Shown piece after piece: positions 39,185-48,414 of a DNA stretch of 64,000 nt (the first letter of the stretch is position 1; each line of letters begins with the position of its first letter). Source of the stretch: Cyanidium caldarium. Its lineage: Eukaryota > Rhodophyta > Bangiophyceae > Cyanidiales > Cyanidiaceae. The stretch lies in NCBI GenBank assembly GCA_026184775.1, contig JANCYW010000013.1, positions 124,001-188,000 of the forward strand, written 5' to 3'. The notes under the pieces are model-generated. The model had not been told where the DNA came from, searched no databases, and was given only the letters and a program-made list of their open reading frames with translations. A program made the position numbers and the translations under genes.

Positions 39185-39880
39185 TCAGAACGGGCGACGA
39201 GTGTCAAACTTGCGCTTCACGAACACCACATCCAACACGCTCACCGCCACCACCACCATCAGCTCCAACAGCGTCGCCCATGCCACCCGCTGCTGCCGCG
39301 CTCTCAACATACGCAGGTTCTGGCGGATGCGCTCTTTCATGCGCAACTGCGCCATCTGCGCGTTGCGCAGTTCGTGCATGATGCTCACGGCCCGCAGGCG
39401 CAGCGGCTCCAGGTGCTTGTCGTGCTTCACCACATCCTCCAGCAGCTCCGACAACTCCTCCTCCACCTTGCCAAATTCGTACGAGAAGGATATCTGGCGC
39501 GCACGCTTCTCCTCGGCGTACCCAAAGCACAGCTCGTACACGCCGCTCGCCGGCGCCTGAAACACGAACGGCGCCGACGACTCGCGCTTGTGCACCAGCT
39601 GTGCGCCCTGTGATCGCGCCTCATCCTTCGTGTCCACAATCGGCCCGCTGATAGCAAAGTCCACCGGCAGCACCGACTCGTCACCCTCATCGGGGATGAC
39701 CTCGAAGAATCCCTGCAGCTCGCGGCCGGCGCCCACATCCGCCAAGAAGCACACCGAGTGCGGATCCACCTCGGGATCGAGCTTCACCACCCACGCCGCC
39801 GCGCGAGAAAACATCGTGACGGTTATTGTTAGCAGGAGAATGAGCAGGGCGGGGAACGCCGGGGGACGCCGGTGTCGCAT
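39185..39880 (-). CDS. p24/EMP24/GP25L family cargo receptor
   Basis: A 231-residue type I membrane protein of the early secretory pathway. Seen: signal peptide FPALLILLLTITVTMFSRAA; a GOLD domain with the usual Cys pair (HSVCFLADV, YELCFGYAEE); a membrane-proximal helix LRLRAVSIMHELRNAQ; a transmembrane segment WATLLELMVVVAVSVLDVVF; and a short cytosolic tail KRKFDTRRPF with basic residues close to the membrane for COPI binding. p24 proteins cycle between ER and Golgi in COPI and COPII vesicles. Start at the Met just before the signal peptide. Confidence 0.93.
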   Translation of the reverse strand: MRHRRPPAFPALLILLLTITVTMFSRAAAWVVKLDPEVDPHSVCFLADVGAGRELQGFFEVIPDEGDESVLPVDFAISGPIVDTKDEARSQGAQLVHKRESSAPFVFQAPASGVYELCFGYAEEKRARQISFSYEFGKVEEELSELLEDVVKHDKHLEPLRLRAVSIMHELRNAQMAQLRMKERIRQNLRMLRARQQRVAWATLLELMVVVAVSVLDVVFVKRKFDTRRPF

Positions 39881-40126
39881 GGTCGTGATACGGGAAGTCA
39901 CGAGGGAGTCCGGTGGCAGGCGAAACCGTCGCTGAGAATGGCCACCTCCAATCCCGATTGGGCGCCATCGAGACAAAACGTCACGCACAGGACAAACTCT
40001 GTCACAGAGACACCCTCGCAACCGTCACTGCGTCTGCAGCGCTGCGCGGCGTCGATTTTGGCGGGCGATGACCTCCGCGCGCCCTCGCTCGGGTGCGCTT
40101 GTGCTGCTGCGAAGAGAGGTGCGAGC

Positions 40127-43100
40127 ATGGCGCCCGGCAGATCAGCAGACTACCGGTTGTGCCACGCTCCGGGACAATGCTGTCTGGCCGTCGGGAGTGG
40201 CGGCGGCTCGAAAACGTTTCGAGTGTTCACCGGCGGTGCCGACGGCTGCGTGGGCGCGCTCGCCTACGAAGCCGCTGCCGGTAGCGTTGACGGCGTCTCC
40301 GCGGCGAGCGGGCAACGTTTGTGGCATCTGGAGGCTGAAGGCCATGGCGTCCAATCTTCTGGGGCGGATCGCGGCGTCCTGGCGTTGGACGTGTCTCCCT
40401 GCGGTACGCTCCTCGTGACCGCCGACGAGGCCTGTTCGGTCCGGCTGCTGGAGGCGAGCACCGGCCAGCTGGTGGCCATGCTGGCGCGCACTCCTATACC
40501 GGCGCGAGCGGTGCGCTTCTCGCCCACCGGACGACATGTGGCGGTGGCGGGGGGAGAGCCGGCCACCATACGGCTGGTGCAGGTGGCCGACAACACCCAC
40601 GTGCAAGTGCTGCGGCCGGCGGTGGACGACGACGCCTACAGCTCCGTGGTGGAGAACGCAGTGGTGGCTCTGGAGTTCGACGCGCTGGGCGAACTGATGG
40701 CGACTGTGCACGAACAGCGCGCCTGGCCACCGACGGGCGGTGCGAAAGCGGGCGGAAAGGCGGCAGCACCCAATGTGTGTCTGTGGTCGGTGGATACGCA
40801 GCGCCCGCTGGCTTACGGCGTCGGCGGAGTGCAGGGCGCCTGCGCCGTACGCGCCTCCCCGGATGGCGCGTACTGGGCCATCGGCGATGCGGCCGGCAAG
40901 GTGCAGGTGTTGCAGCGGGGCGCCTGGCACGACGCGCCGCGATACACTTTCGATGTGGCCGCTGTCGTCGCAGGCAGCGAACGCAGCGGCCATGGCGCAT
41001 CGACGCCGGCAGTGCGGGTGCATGCGCTCGCCTGGGACGTGCACAGCGCTGCACGACTGGTGGCCGCCGTCGGCGACGAGCGCGGCGAAATCGGTGGCGC
41101 GCTGGTGCTGTGTGACTTGCCGAGCGCCCGCACCACCCTCATCACCGAGACCGATGCGGCAGTGCTGGATATCGAGTGGAGCCCGGAGATACGTACTGTG
41201 TTTTATGTGGACCTGCTGGGTCAGCTGGGCGCGGCCGCGGTGGCACCGGCACTGAACAATACGCATTGGAATAGGCCGGGGGACTTGGCGGCACCGGCCG
41301 CCGCAGATGCTCCGAACGACGGGGCCCCTCATCGTCGAGCACCTGGAGAGAGCAGTTCTGGCGCATCATGTACTGGAGACAATCACCCGGCGAGCCATGG
41401 CGACGGCAGCACAGCGGCGTCGTCTCCCGCATCCGACGACGAACGCTCGGAGCAGTCCGTTACGGACGTTCCCGCAATCCGATCCTCTCATCGGCATCGC
41501 CACAGCGCCTCCACTGGCCTGCGAGCGCCATTCCAGCCAGGCGCCAGCCTGGATCTCCACCTCAAGCGCCGCATTTTGCAGTGGAATCTCATCGGCTGCA
41601 TCACCAGCAGCGTGCACGAGGCCGGCGAGGCCGGCGCGCCTCCCGGACGCCAAATCGACATCGAGTTCACCGACGCCTCCCGCCGCTCAGTGCGTTTCTT
41701 CGACCGCCGGACGTTCACGGTGGCCGCTCTGGGCGAACACGCCGCCTGCTTTGCGGCCGCTGGCGAGCGCGGCGCCGTGCCCGCCCCCGCATGTCTCTTC
41801 TATCGGCCGCACGAGTCGTGGACATCCAGCGGCGAATGGACGCGGCACCTGGACGACCACGAACAGCCGCTGGCGGTGGCCGTGGGCAAGTTGTGGGTGG
41901 CGGTCGCCACCAGCGCACAACAAGTGCGGCTGTTCTCCTTCACCGGATTGCCCACCGAGGCCTTCTGTCCGCGCAGCGCCGGCTCCCTGCTGACAATATG
42001 CGCTGCCGACGACCGCCTGTGCGTGGTCACGCAGGTACCGCATGGCGGCTCTATGGGCGCGTACGAGGTGTATCAGGTGAACGAGCGCGGGGAGGTAGAG
42101 GCGTGTCTGGCGAGCGGCTGGTTACCTGCGCCAGCATCGTCGACGGGAGTGGATGAAGGCGACGAGGCACTCGGTGGTGATAACGCCGGCGGTGCCGAGG
42201 CGTTGATGTGGATCGGTTTTGGCGACACGCCCACCCGTGCCTCCGCAACGACGCCCGATGGCCCGCAGGCTTTCACTGACTGGACCGAGCCGCGGCCGTT
42301 GCTGGTGTACGACACCGCCGGCAGGATGTGCATGCTGCGACGTTGGGATTACGGACGATATGGCGGTGGCGTGGCGACGACCTCGAGCGTCTGGCAGGGC
42401 GTGGCGCACCGTGGCAGCTTGGCGCGTGCGCTCGCTCGCTCCGACCCCGACTGCCGCTGGGATACGGCGCGGGAATGGATGTGTCCGCTGGGGGTGCGCG
42501 ATGAGGCGTTATTCGGGGTGCTGCTCTCCAATGAGGAGCGCTGGCCGGCGGCCTATCCGCGGCCGCGCATCCACCGCGTGGCGCTGCCCCAGGGGATGGC
42601 AGCGGGGATGCATGGGGATGAGGGTGTTGCCGCCGAGATGGAGCGGGAATGTCTACAATTGACGGCGGCAGTGAGGGGTATCAGCGCGTATCTGGCGGGC
42701 GCGGCGATGTCCGGCGCCCGTCCCGACACTGCGCAACACCGCGAATGCGCCGCCGCCCGTCATCGGTTGCGGCTTTGGAAGCGGCGCCTGGACAAACTGC
42801 TGCTGCGCATGATGGAGGAGGCCTGTCGGCACGACCGCGACAGCCGCGTGATGGACCTGGCAGCGCGTCTATCCAACCGCGGCGCGTTTACTTTCGCCGT
42901 GCAGATTGCCAACCACTTCAAGAAAGCCATCCTGGCCGACCGTATGACCAAACTGGCCGAAGCCAAATGGCCAGCCGCCGCAACGGATGCGAGTGCCGAG
43001 CGGGCGGAGGAGAAGCCAGCGCCGACCGCAGACCCAGTGTCGCCGGTCGCCACGAATGGCGACGACCTCTCCTCGACCGAATTCAACGAAGACACCCCGA

Positions 43101-43297
43101 CGGCACCCTCCCGACTGGCATCGCGACGGGTGCAAGGCGTGCCGGCGGTGCGCGCCCGCGCCCTCGGTCAACCCGCCGCTTCGTCGCCCAAACGTGCACG
43201 TCGTTTCGCGCTCGACGCACTCACCTCCACCGACCGAAACCGGCACGACAAACCGCCATCTGATCCGCTGGCCACCCTCGCCCGCCTCTCTCGCTAA
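40127..43297 (+). CDS. CTF4: CTF4/WDHD1 (AND-1) replisome hub
   Basis: A 1056-residue replisome adaptor that couples the CMG helicase to DNA polymerase alpha-primase. The N-terminal WD40 propeller (about residues 1-360) has blades such as GVLALDVSPCGTLLVTADEA. The central SepB/CTF4 domain begins ILQWNLIGCITSSVHEAG and includes IDIEFTDASRRSVRFFDRRT, AVGKLWVAVATSAQQVRLFS and EALMWIGFGDTP, the family landmarks. A helical segment RVMDLAARLSNRGAFTFAVQ closes it. The C-terminal tail is disordered and has no HMG box, unlike animal WDHD1. Start at the first Met before the propeller. It ends 11 bp from the convergent msrA gene. Confidence 0.92.
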   Translation: MAPGRSADYRLCHAPGQCCLAVGSGGGSKTFRVFTGGADGCVGALAYEAAAGSVDGVSAASGQRLWHLEAEGHGVQSSGADRGVLALDVSPCGTLLVTADEACSVRLLEASTGQLVAMLARTPIPARAVRFSPTGRHVAVAGGEPATIRLVQVADNTHVQVLRPAVDDDAYSSVVENAVVALEFDALGELMATVHEQRAWPPTGGAKAGGKAAAPNVCLWSVDTQRPLAYGVGGVQGACAVRASPDGAYWAIGDAAGKVQVLQRGAWHDAPRYTFDVAAVVAGSERSGHGASTPAVRVHALAWDVHSAARLVAAVGDERGEIGGALVLCDLPSARTTLITETDAAVLDIEWSPEIRTVFYVDLLGQLGAAAVAPALNNTHWNRPGDLAAPAAADAPNDGAPHRRAPGESSSGASCTGDNHPASHGDGSTAASSPASDDERSEQSVTDVPAIRSSHRHRHSASTGLRAPFQPGASLDLHLKRRILQWNLIGCITSSVHEAGEAGAPPGRQIDIEFTDASRRSVRFFDRRTFTVAALGEHAACFAAAGERGAVPAPACLFYRPHESWTSSGEWTRHLDDHEQPLAVAVGKLWVAVATSAQQVRLFSFTGLPTEAFCPRSAGSLLTICAADDRLCVVTQVPHGGSMGAYEVYQVNERGEVEACLASGWLPAPASSTGVDEGDEALGGDNAGGAEALMWIGFGDTPTRASATTPDGPQAFTDWTEPRPLLVYDTAGRMCMLRRWDYGRYGGGVATTSSVWQGVAHRGSLARALARSDPDCRWDTAREWMCPLGVRDEALFGVLLSNEERWPAAYPRPRIHRVALPQGMAAGMHGDEGVAAEMERECLQLTAAVRGISAYLAGAAMSGARPDTAQHRECAAARHRLRLWKRRLDKLLLRMMEEACRHDRDSRVMDLAARLSNRGAFTFAVQIANHFKKAILADRMTKLAEAKWPAAATDASAERAEEKPAPTADPVSPVATNGDDLSSTEFNEDTPTAPSRLASRRVQGVPAVRARALGQPAASSPKRARRFALDALTSTDRNRHDKPPSDPLATLARLSR

Positions 43298-43308
43298 ATC
43301 TTCCCCGT

Positions 43309-44217
43309 TCATGCGGCCTCTTTCAGACCCTCCTTGTTGGTCTTGCCTTCCTCGTCCAGCAGTCGTTTCACCTCGCCGCGCACCTGTTCCGGCCGATAAC
43401 ACCCGGTGCCGCCCAATCCACAATACCCGCTCGGGTTCTTCGCCAGATACTGCTGGTGGTACGCTTCGGCAAAGTAGAAGGGCGCGCGCTCGGCTGGCAC
43501 CATCTGCGTCACCACGCGGCCGTAGCCGCCGGCGCGCAGTTGCTTCTCGAACGCGCGGCGACTGGCCTCGGCCAACCGCTGCTGCTCCTCGTCGTAATAG
43601 AAGATGACCGAGCGGTACTGCGTACCGATATCGTTACCCTGGCGGTTCATCTGGGTGGGATCGTGGCACGACCAGAACACGTCCAGCAGGTCCATGTACG
43701 ATACCTTGGCGGGGTCGTACACCACGCGCACCACCTCGGCGTGATTGGTGCGCTCGGAGCACACCTCGTAATACGTGGGATGTTCCACGTTGCCGCCAGC
43801 GTACCCCACTGCAGTCGAATACACGCCGGGCACTTGGTAGAATTTGCGTTCCACGCCCCAAAAGCAGCCGGCGCCGAACATGGCGAAGCGCTTGCCCGGG
43901 AACGGACCGTCCAGCGGCGTGCCCAACACGTAGTGCTTCTCGGGCACCGAGATAGGAGTGCGATTTCTGGCGCCCATTTGCAAGTTGGCCGGTTGGAACA
44001 GACGACGCAGCCAGTTCATGGACGACAGGGGAGAGGTGACGCGCAGGGAGCGTCGGTTACCCGGCGACGGGCGCAGAAACGAGGCGTGCTGTGACGCGCA
44101 CGAACGAGCGAGAAACGCGGATGAGGTGTGGAATGGGGTGGGAGATGAGGACACGCTCAATGAGAGTGCTCTTCTCGAGTGCAGCGGGAGTGCGTTCGGC
44201 GTGCCCAGTACGAACAT
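43309..44217 (-). CDS. MSRA: Peptide methionine sulfoxide reductase MsrA, probably plastid-targeted
   Basis: MsrA repairs methionine-S-sulfoxide. Seen: [20 protein letters not shown], with the catalytic Cys; [57 protein letters not shown]; and a resolving-Cys region YCGLGGTGC. The domain starts at about residue 90. From the ATG at 44217, a 66-residue Ser/Arg/Leu leader without acidic residues precedes an internal Met (44019); it looks like a transit peptide. Use of the internal start would give a 236-residue cytosolic form. Confidence 0.95.
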   Translation of the reverse strand: MFVLGTPNALPLHSRRALSLSVSSSPTPFHTSSAFLARSCASQHASFLRPSPGNRRSLRVTSPLSSMNWLRRLFQPANLQMGARNRTPISVPEKHYVLGTPLDGPFPGKRFAMFGAGCFWGVERKFYQVPGVYSTAVGYAGGNVEHPTYYEVCSERTNHAEVVRVVYDPAKVSYMDLLDVFWSCHDPTQMNRQGNDIGTQYRSVIFYYDEEQQRLAEASRRAFEKQLRAGGYGRVVTQMVPAERAPFYFAEAYHQQYLAKNPSGYCGLGGTGCYRPEQVRGEVKRLLDEEGKTNKEGLKEAA

Positions 44218-44711
44218 GACCGTTGACACGTGTTGAAGGTGAAGCGGGGCACGAAACCCGGATCGCAACGACCGACGACGGTGGATTCGTCGCGCGGGCC
44301 CACCGCTGACCGCGGCAGACGAACCACGATCTGGAACCTGTGCAGAGCAAGAAGTGTAACGATGGGAGGGGAGACAACGAGGTGCGGGAGTCGATAGTAC
44401 ACAGCTCCGTGCGCTGACGACATTCGTGCAGACGCCATCGTGCCTTGCGCGGTGACAACCCACATGGGTGGGTAAACACATTATGCTGCAGTCCACAATG
44501 CCACAAGCACACCTGCGGAAAGCTTCCCTGGGCATCCACACCCCTACATAGCGATAGCGTCGTGGACGCCGTGCGTATAACCGTTACTGGACGGGCGGCA
44601 TCTCCCATCGATCGATTTGGCGGGATTCGCCGCGATCGCTGCGCCGCTCCCTCCGCAGCGCTGCGTCGACCGCGCTCGCGTTCCCGCTCGCTGCCAAAAC
44701 TCAACCACGGC
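44218..44711. promoter_or_regulatory. Divergent intergenic region between msrA and the SANT gene
   Basis: About 490 bp between outward-facing starts. The SANT frame is open in the right half, but no ATG there adds a recognisable domain. No repeat or RNA seen. Confidence 0.4.
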
Positions 44712-45707
44712 ATGACGCTCGAAGCGTTGCCCGCAGTTGATGCGACCGCCGAAAATGTGTATGAAGGAGAGCGGGCTCGGCGCATAGAGAGGAACCGGTA
44801 CTTTCTGAGTCAGCTGTTGGCCGATGTGCGCGGCTCTTCTGGTGAGGCCGCTGCCGCCGACGCTCTGTCTCGCCCAGCGGAAACTCGATCCCACACCGGC
44901 CCGCTGATGCCCCAGGCGCTGGTGAAATCATCAAACCTCAACAGCGGGGGCATTCCTGGGGCCGCTCTACGGACACCTCGAAAGCGCCGACGTGCCGCAG
45001 CGCCACCTACCACTCCCGACAAGGCGCGCTTGCGACGCTCGCGCAGGATCGCCCACAGCGCCGACACTCCAGACGTGTCCGCCTCTCCCGTGCAGAACGT
45101 CACACCCGAGCCATCCACTCTCGATGCCCCCCACGAACTCTACCCTCTGGACACCTACTTCACTCGGTACGGCAACCTGCCGGATTTCTCTCGCCGTGCG
45201 GTGCACGTCGATGGTCACTTTCGCGGTTGGGTCAAGCCGGAGGTGTGCGCGCGCTGGGGCATCGCCGGCAATGCCCGCGACGCCTGGGAGCAGAATGGCG
45301 GCGGGCGCTTCTCCATCCGCAACCCGCTCGGCCATGCCAAGACCGCCGCCCGCCGCACCCTCCCGAGCGCCAAAGAGGTGGCCCGCGCCAGTTTGCGCAA
45401 AAACCCCAACGCCTATTTCTACCGCCACAACGAGCCCGACGAGGAGCAGCATATGGGCGACTGGAGCGAGGCAGAGATCGCCCTGTTCGTCGACATCGCC
45501 CGGCGGTACGGCTGCGGCGACAAGTGGGGTCTGTTCGCCAGCTACATTCCCCACCGCGTCGGCTACCAGTGCTCCAACACGTACCGCGATACCATCCTGC
45601 CGCGCGGTCTCATTGACGATCCCAACTACGCCATGACCCGCAACGGCAAAGCGGTGTACATCGGTCGACACGGCCCGTACCGCCCGAGGGATAACGACGA
45701 TGAATGA
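44712..45707 (+). CDS. SANT/Myb-domain nuclear protein
   Basis: A 331-residue protein. The N-terminal helix EGERARRIERNRYFLSQLLA is followed by basic patches TPRKRRRAA and RLRRSRRIA that look like nuclear localisation signals. The C-terminus has one SANT-like repeat: MGDWSEAEIALFVDIARRYG, then KWGLFASYIPHRVGYQCSNTY, where tryptophans and the V-G-x-Q-C-x-N-x-Y recognition helix occupy MYB positions. A single SANT repeat suggests a chromatin or protein-contact role rather than classic MYB DNA binding. Specific function unknown. Confidence 0.75.
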   Translation: MTLEALPAVDATAENVYEGERARRIERNRYFLSQLLADVRGSSGEAAAADALSRPAETRSHTGPLMPQALVKSSNLNSGGIPGAALRTPRKRRRAAAPPTTPDKARLRRSRRIAHSADTPDVSASPVQNVTPEPSTLDAPHELYPLDTYFTRYGNLPDFSRRAVHVDGHFRGWVKPEVCARWGIAGNARDAWEQNGGGRFSIRNPLGHAKTAARRTLPSAKEVARASLRKNPNAYFYRHNEPDEEQHMGDWSEAEIALFVDIARRYGCGDKWGLFASYIPHRVGYQCSNTYRDTILPRGLIDDPNYAMTRNGKAVYIGRHGPYRPRDNDDE

Positions 45708-45776
45708 GCGAAAAGTTGCAGGATGTGTCTCTCTGGCGGCCCCGCTCAGGACATTCACCTCTCGCCTTTCCCCTCG

Positions 45777-46541
45777 CTACACAAACATCGAGTCGGGACG
45801 ACGTTTGGGTCGGCGCACCGAACGCTCGGCGCTACGCATGGCCATCGCGGTGCCGTGCACTCGCACGCGCACCCGTTCATCCAGTTGTAGCAGCAGATCG
45901 CATGGACGCTTGGGCACCACCCGCAGACGGCTCTCCGGCGTCACCACGCGGAAGGTGTTCTCGGTCTCTTGCAGCACGATGCCCTGCCAGCCGATCTGTT
46001 CCGGAGCGGTCGAGCGCTGCACGATGATGTAGGCGCCGTGCCAGTCCATGCGCAGCACGCGCTCGGCCAGCGCATCTCGATGACGAATGCCGCCGACGGC
46101 ATCGCCCGACGAACCCACAGTATCGAGCATCTCACGCGCATACGCTTTCCACGCGGCATGCAGCGGCTGCAGCTCCGCATACGGGATATCACGCGACAAG
46201 CGATGCACCGCCAGGCGTTTCCTCTCCGGCGCCGTCAGCGACCGGCATTTTCGGTGGCGCCGATCCGCCGCCCGTTCCCTGGGGACGTCTACCGATTTCC
46301 CACGGCGGTCCGCTCGACGGGGATTGCCCAAAAGCAGCACCCGGTCCTGCAGTTTGTCGCGCGCCGCCTGGCCGGATACACTGCTCGCCTCCACGTGCGC
46401 ATGCAGTTCCCCCAAATCACCCGCCGTCGCCACTTTGCCGCCTTGCCGTCGCAGCGCTCCCGGCAGAATGGCGTTGGGCGCCGGCGCGTACAGCTGCGAG
46501 GTTGCGCCGAAGGCATTGGAGGCACTCTGAAGATTCTTCAT
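45777..46541 (-). CDS. POP4: RNase P/MRP protein subunit POP4 (Rpp29)
   Basis: A 254-residue protein. The C-terminal Sm-like barrel reads MDWHGAYIIVQRSTAPEQIG, IVLQETENTFRVVTPESRLR and VVPKRPCDLLLQLDERVRVR. These are the family's I-V-x-x-E-T-x-N-T-F and V-(I/V)-P-K-R motifs. The N-terminal half is basic and helical (RKCRSLTAPERKRLAVHRLS). POP4 binds the RNA of RNase P and RNase MRP, which process the 5' ends of tRNAs and pre-rRNA in the nucleus. The ATG at 46541 is the first in frame. Confidence 0.88.
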   Translation of the reverse strand: MKNLQSASNAFGATSQLYAPAPNAILPGALRRQGGKVATAGDLGELHAHVEASSVSGQAARDKLQDRVLLLGNPRRADRRGKSVDVPRERAADRRHRKCRSLTAPERKRLAVHRLSRDIPYAELQPLHAAWKAYAREMLDTVGSSGDAVGGIRHRDALAERVLRMDWHGAYIIVQRSTAPEQIGWQGIVLQETENTFRVVTPESRLRVVPKRPCDLLLQLDERVRVRVHGTAMAMRSAERSVRRPKRRPDSMFV

Positions 46542-46899
46542 AAACCCACGCACTGTGTCGAATCATGGAGACAGATAAAAACAATGCGTCCTCTTCACAT
46601 ACAACCCCATCTCGTACTGATTGCGCTTGACCGAACGGGATGAGCGTCCCTGCCGTTCCGGTCCCCGCGCCCAACACGCCCCAACGCCCGAGCGTCACGC
46701 GCGCGCCCGCCGTCCCCCACCGTTCCGGTGTCGTCTCTTTTCAGGCAAACACCGCACCGATCGCCACACGATCGCCCTCGCCTTCGCCTCCCTCGGTGTG
46801 GTTCTGTTCGGTGTCGTGTTGCGATTGCCGTCCCCATCGCCGTCTCTTACTCACCGTCATTCTCCTCCACACCACCACCCGCACAGCGACGCCCTCTCC
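46542..46899. promoter_or_regulatory. Divergent intergenic region between POP4 and queD
   Basis: About 360 bp. The queD frame is open upstream for some 280 bp but contains no ATG, so a longer protein would need a non-ATG start. CACC/ACCACC-rich just before the queD start. No other feature. Confidence 0.4.
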
Positions 46900-47325
46900 A
46901 TGTTCACTTTGGAGAAGCGCTTCACCTTTGAAGCGTCGCATTGCCTGCACCACCACGACTCCAAGTGCAACCGATTGCACGGTCACTCGTACGCGCTGGT
47001 GGTCGAGGTGACCGCCGAACAGCTGGTGCTGGACGGGCCCAAGCGCGGTATGGTGATGGACTTTGACGACATTACCACCTACGTGCGACCGCTGCTGGTG
47101 GATTACTTGGATCACCACCACTTGAACGACACGCTGGGCACCGACTCGCCGACGGCGGAATTTATCGCCTACTGGGCGTACAAGTATCTCCAGGCGCACC
47201 TGCCGCACCTGAGCGCCGTCACCGTGGAGGAGACGCCCACCACGCGCGCCACATATCGGCCGCGACCGGGCGCGCGTGTGTTGCCGAACGAGGGCGAGGA
47301 CGGCCACGCCGCCACCCTGCGGTGA
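46900..47325 (+). CDS. queD: QueD-type 6-carboxytetrahydropterin synthase
   Basis: A 141-residue T-fold enzyme. QueD turns dihydroneopterin triphosphate into 6-carboxy-tetrahydropterin, the first committed step to 7-deazaguanine (preQ0/preQ1, queuosine). Seen: FEASHCLHHHDSKCNRLHGH near residues 10-29. Its zinc ligands are His14, His27 and His29, and the catalytic Cys23 sits in the C-x3-H-G-H spacing diagnostic of QueD; eukaryotic PTPS has C-x5-H-G-H. Also GMVMDFDDITTYVRPLLVDY, LDHHHLND, PTAEFIAYWAYKYL and VTVEETPTTRATYR. No targeting leader is seen from the only ATG. It lies tail to tail with queF. Confidence 0.88.
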   Translation: MFTLEKRFTFEASHCLHHHDSKCNRLHGHSYALVVEVTAEQLVLDGPKRGMVMDFDDITTYVRPLLVDYLDHHHLNDTLGTDSPTAEFIAYWAYKYLQAHLPHLSAVTVEETPTTRATYRPRPGARVLPNEGEDGHAATLR

Positions 47326-47446
47326 CGACGGGGTGTGTGAGCATCGAATCGAGTGGGTCGCTTGTTGCGGGGGCGCCTTGTTGTGTTCGACACCCTCGCA
47401 TATCCTTCTCTGTCCTCCTTCGCCCGACGCTCCGCTCCTTCTGCGG

Positions 47447-48073
47447 TTATCCGCGGCCGCGATAGGGCGCCACGCCCGTATCCGGTATCCAGGCGCCGCT
47501 GGGCGGCTCGCCGGTCTGGTAGAACACGTCGATGGGTATGCCGCCTCGAGGGTACCAGTAGCCGGCGATGCGCAGCCACACCGGTTGCAGTTCGCGCACC
47601 AGCCGCTTGGCCACGCTGACGGTGCACGCCTCGTGAAAATCGCCATGGTTCCGATACGACTGCAAGTACAGCTTCAGGGACTTGCTCTCCACCAGCCACT
47701 CTTTGGGTACGTAGTCGATGACCATGTGGCAAAAGTCGGGCTGGCCGGTGCGCGGACACAGTGAGGTGAACTCGGGACAGGTGAAGCGGGCGACGTAGAG
47801 CACGTCGGCGTGCATATTGGGCACGCGCTCCAGCTTGGCGGTGTGCGGCGAGGTGGCCGGTGCGACGCGCTCTCCCAACTGGGTCAATTGAGCGACATAG
47901 TCGGTGGTGGAGGAGAGGGGCGCTGCGGCGCCGGACTCGTTGCCCTCGGTCGCCCGCGCCGTGAGGCATCTTCGCCACAGCGCTGACCACGCCTGGGGTG
48001 ACGACGGACGCACGAGGAGCGTGGAGCGTGGCCGGTGCGTGTAAACTCGTTGTATACTTCGCCAAACACCCAT
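47447..48073 (-). CDS. queF: NADPH-dependent 7-cyano-7-deazaguanine reductase QueF
   Basis: QueF reduces the nitrile of preQ0 to the amine of preQ1, the queuosine precursor. This is a 208-residue, unimodular (YkvM-type) enzyme. Seen: [18 protein letters not shown], with substrate-binding Glu101 and the nucleophile Cys106; [19 protein letters not shown], the QueF NADPH-binding signature; FHEAC, with conserved His-Glu; and [13 protein letters not shown]. These motifs separate it from the related GTP cyclohydrolase I. About 45 residues precede the core, with many Arg, Trp and Ser and no acids before residue 43 ([20 protein letters not shown]), like a mitochondrial presequence. Confidence 0.93.
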   Translation of the reverse strand: MGVWRSIQRVYTHRPRSTLLVRPSSPQAWSALWRRCLTARATEGNESGAAAPLSSTTDYVAQLTQLGERVAPATSPHTAKLERVPNMHADVLYVARFTCPEFTSLCPRTGQPDFCHMVIDYVPKEWLVESKSLKLYLQSYRNHGDFHEACTVSVAKRLVRELQPVWLRIAGYWYPRGGIPIDVFYQTGEPPSGAWIPDTGVAPYRGRG

Positions 48074-48414
48074 CGCGTTGCGTGGTGAGTGGGGCAGTGT
48101 TGCGTCGTGGATGCAATTGGATCGCAATCGTCGTCGAGCACGCCAGCGAGCACACGTAGCGCCAGCGTGCCAACGGACCGCGCTCGCTCACCACAGCGGG
48201 TCCGCCTTGCCGATGAACGCCTCTTTGCGTCGCGACAACGATCTCGCTTCGTCGTGTGCTGATCGGCGATCGTACTGTCACTCGGCGGCAACGTGAACGA
48301 GTTCGGTGACCGAGCCGCCGTTCACGGGCACGGCGCTCCGCATTCCCCATCGGAGAGGCCATAATACAAATTGTGCCCGGCACGGGAACGCCCTCCACTT
48401 TACCCGCACACACT
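48074..48414. other. Intergenic region upstream of queF
   Basis: About 340 bp between queF and RPN5, both on the minus strand; the queF promoter should be here. Nothing else is visible. Confidence 0.35.

Noticed and set aside
46900-47325. Annotation as eukaryotic 6-pyruvoyl-tetrahydropterin synthase (PTPS)
   Set aside because: Catalytic Cys spacing is C-x3-H-G-H as in QueD, not C-x5-H-G-H as in PTPS, and it neighbours QueF.
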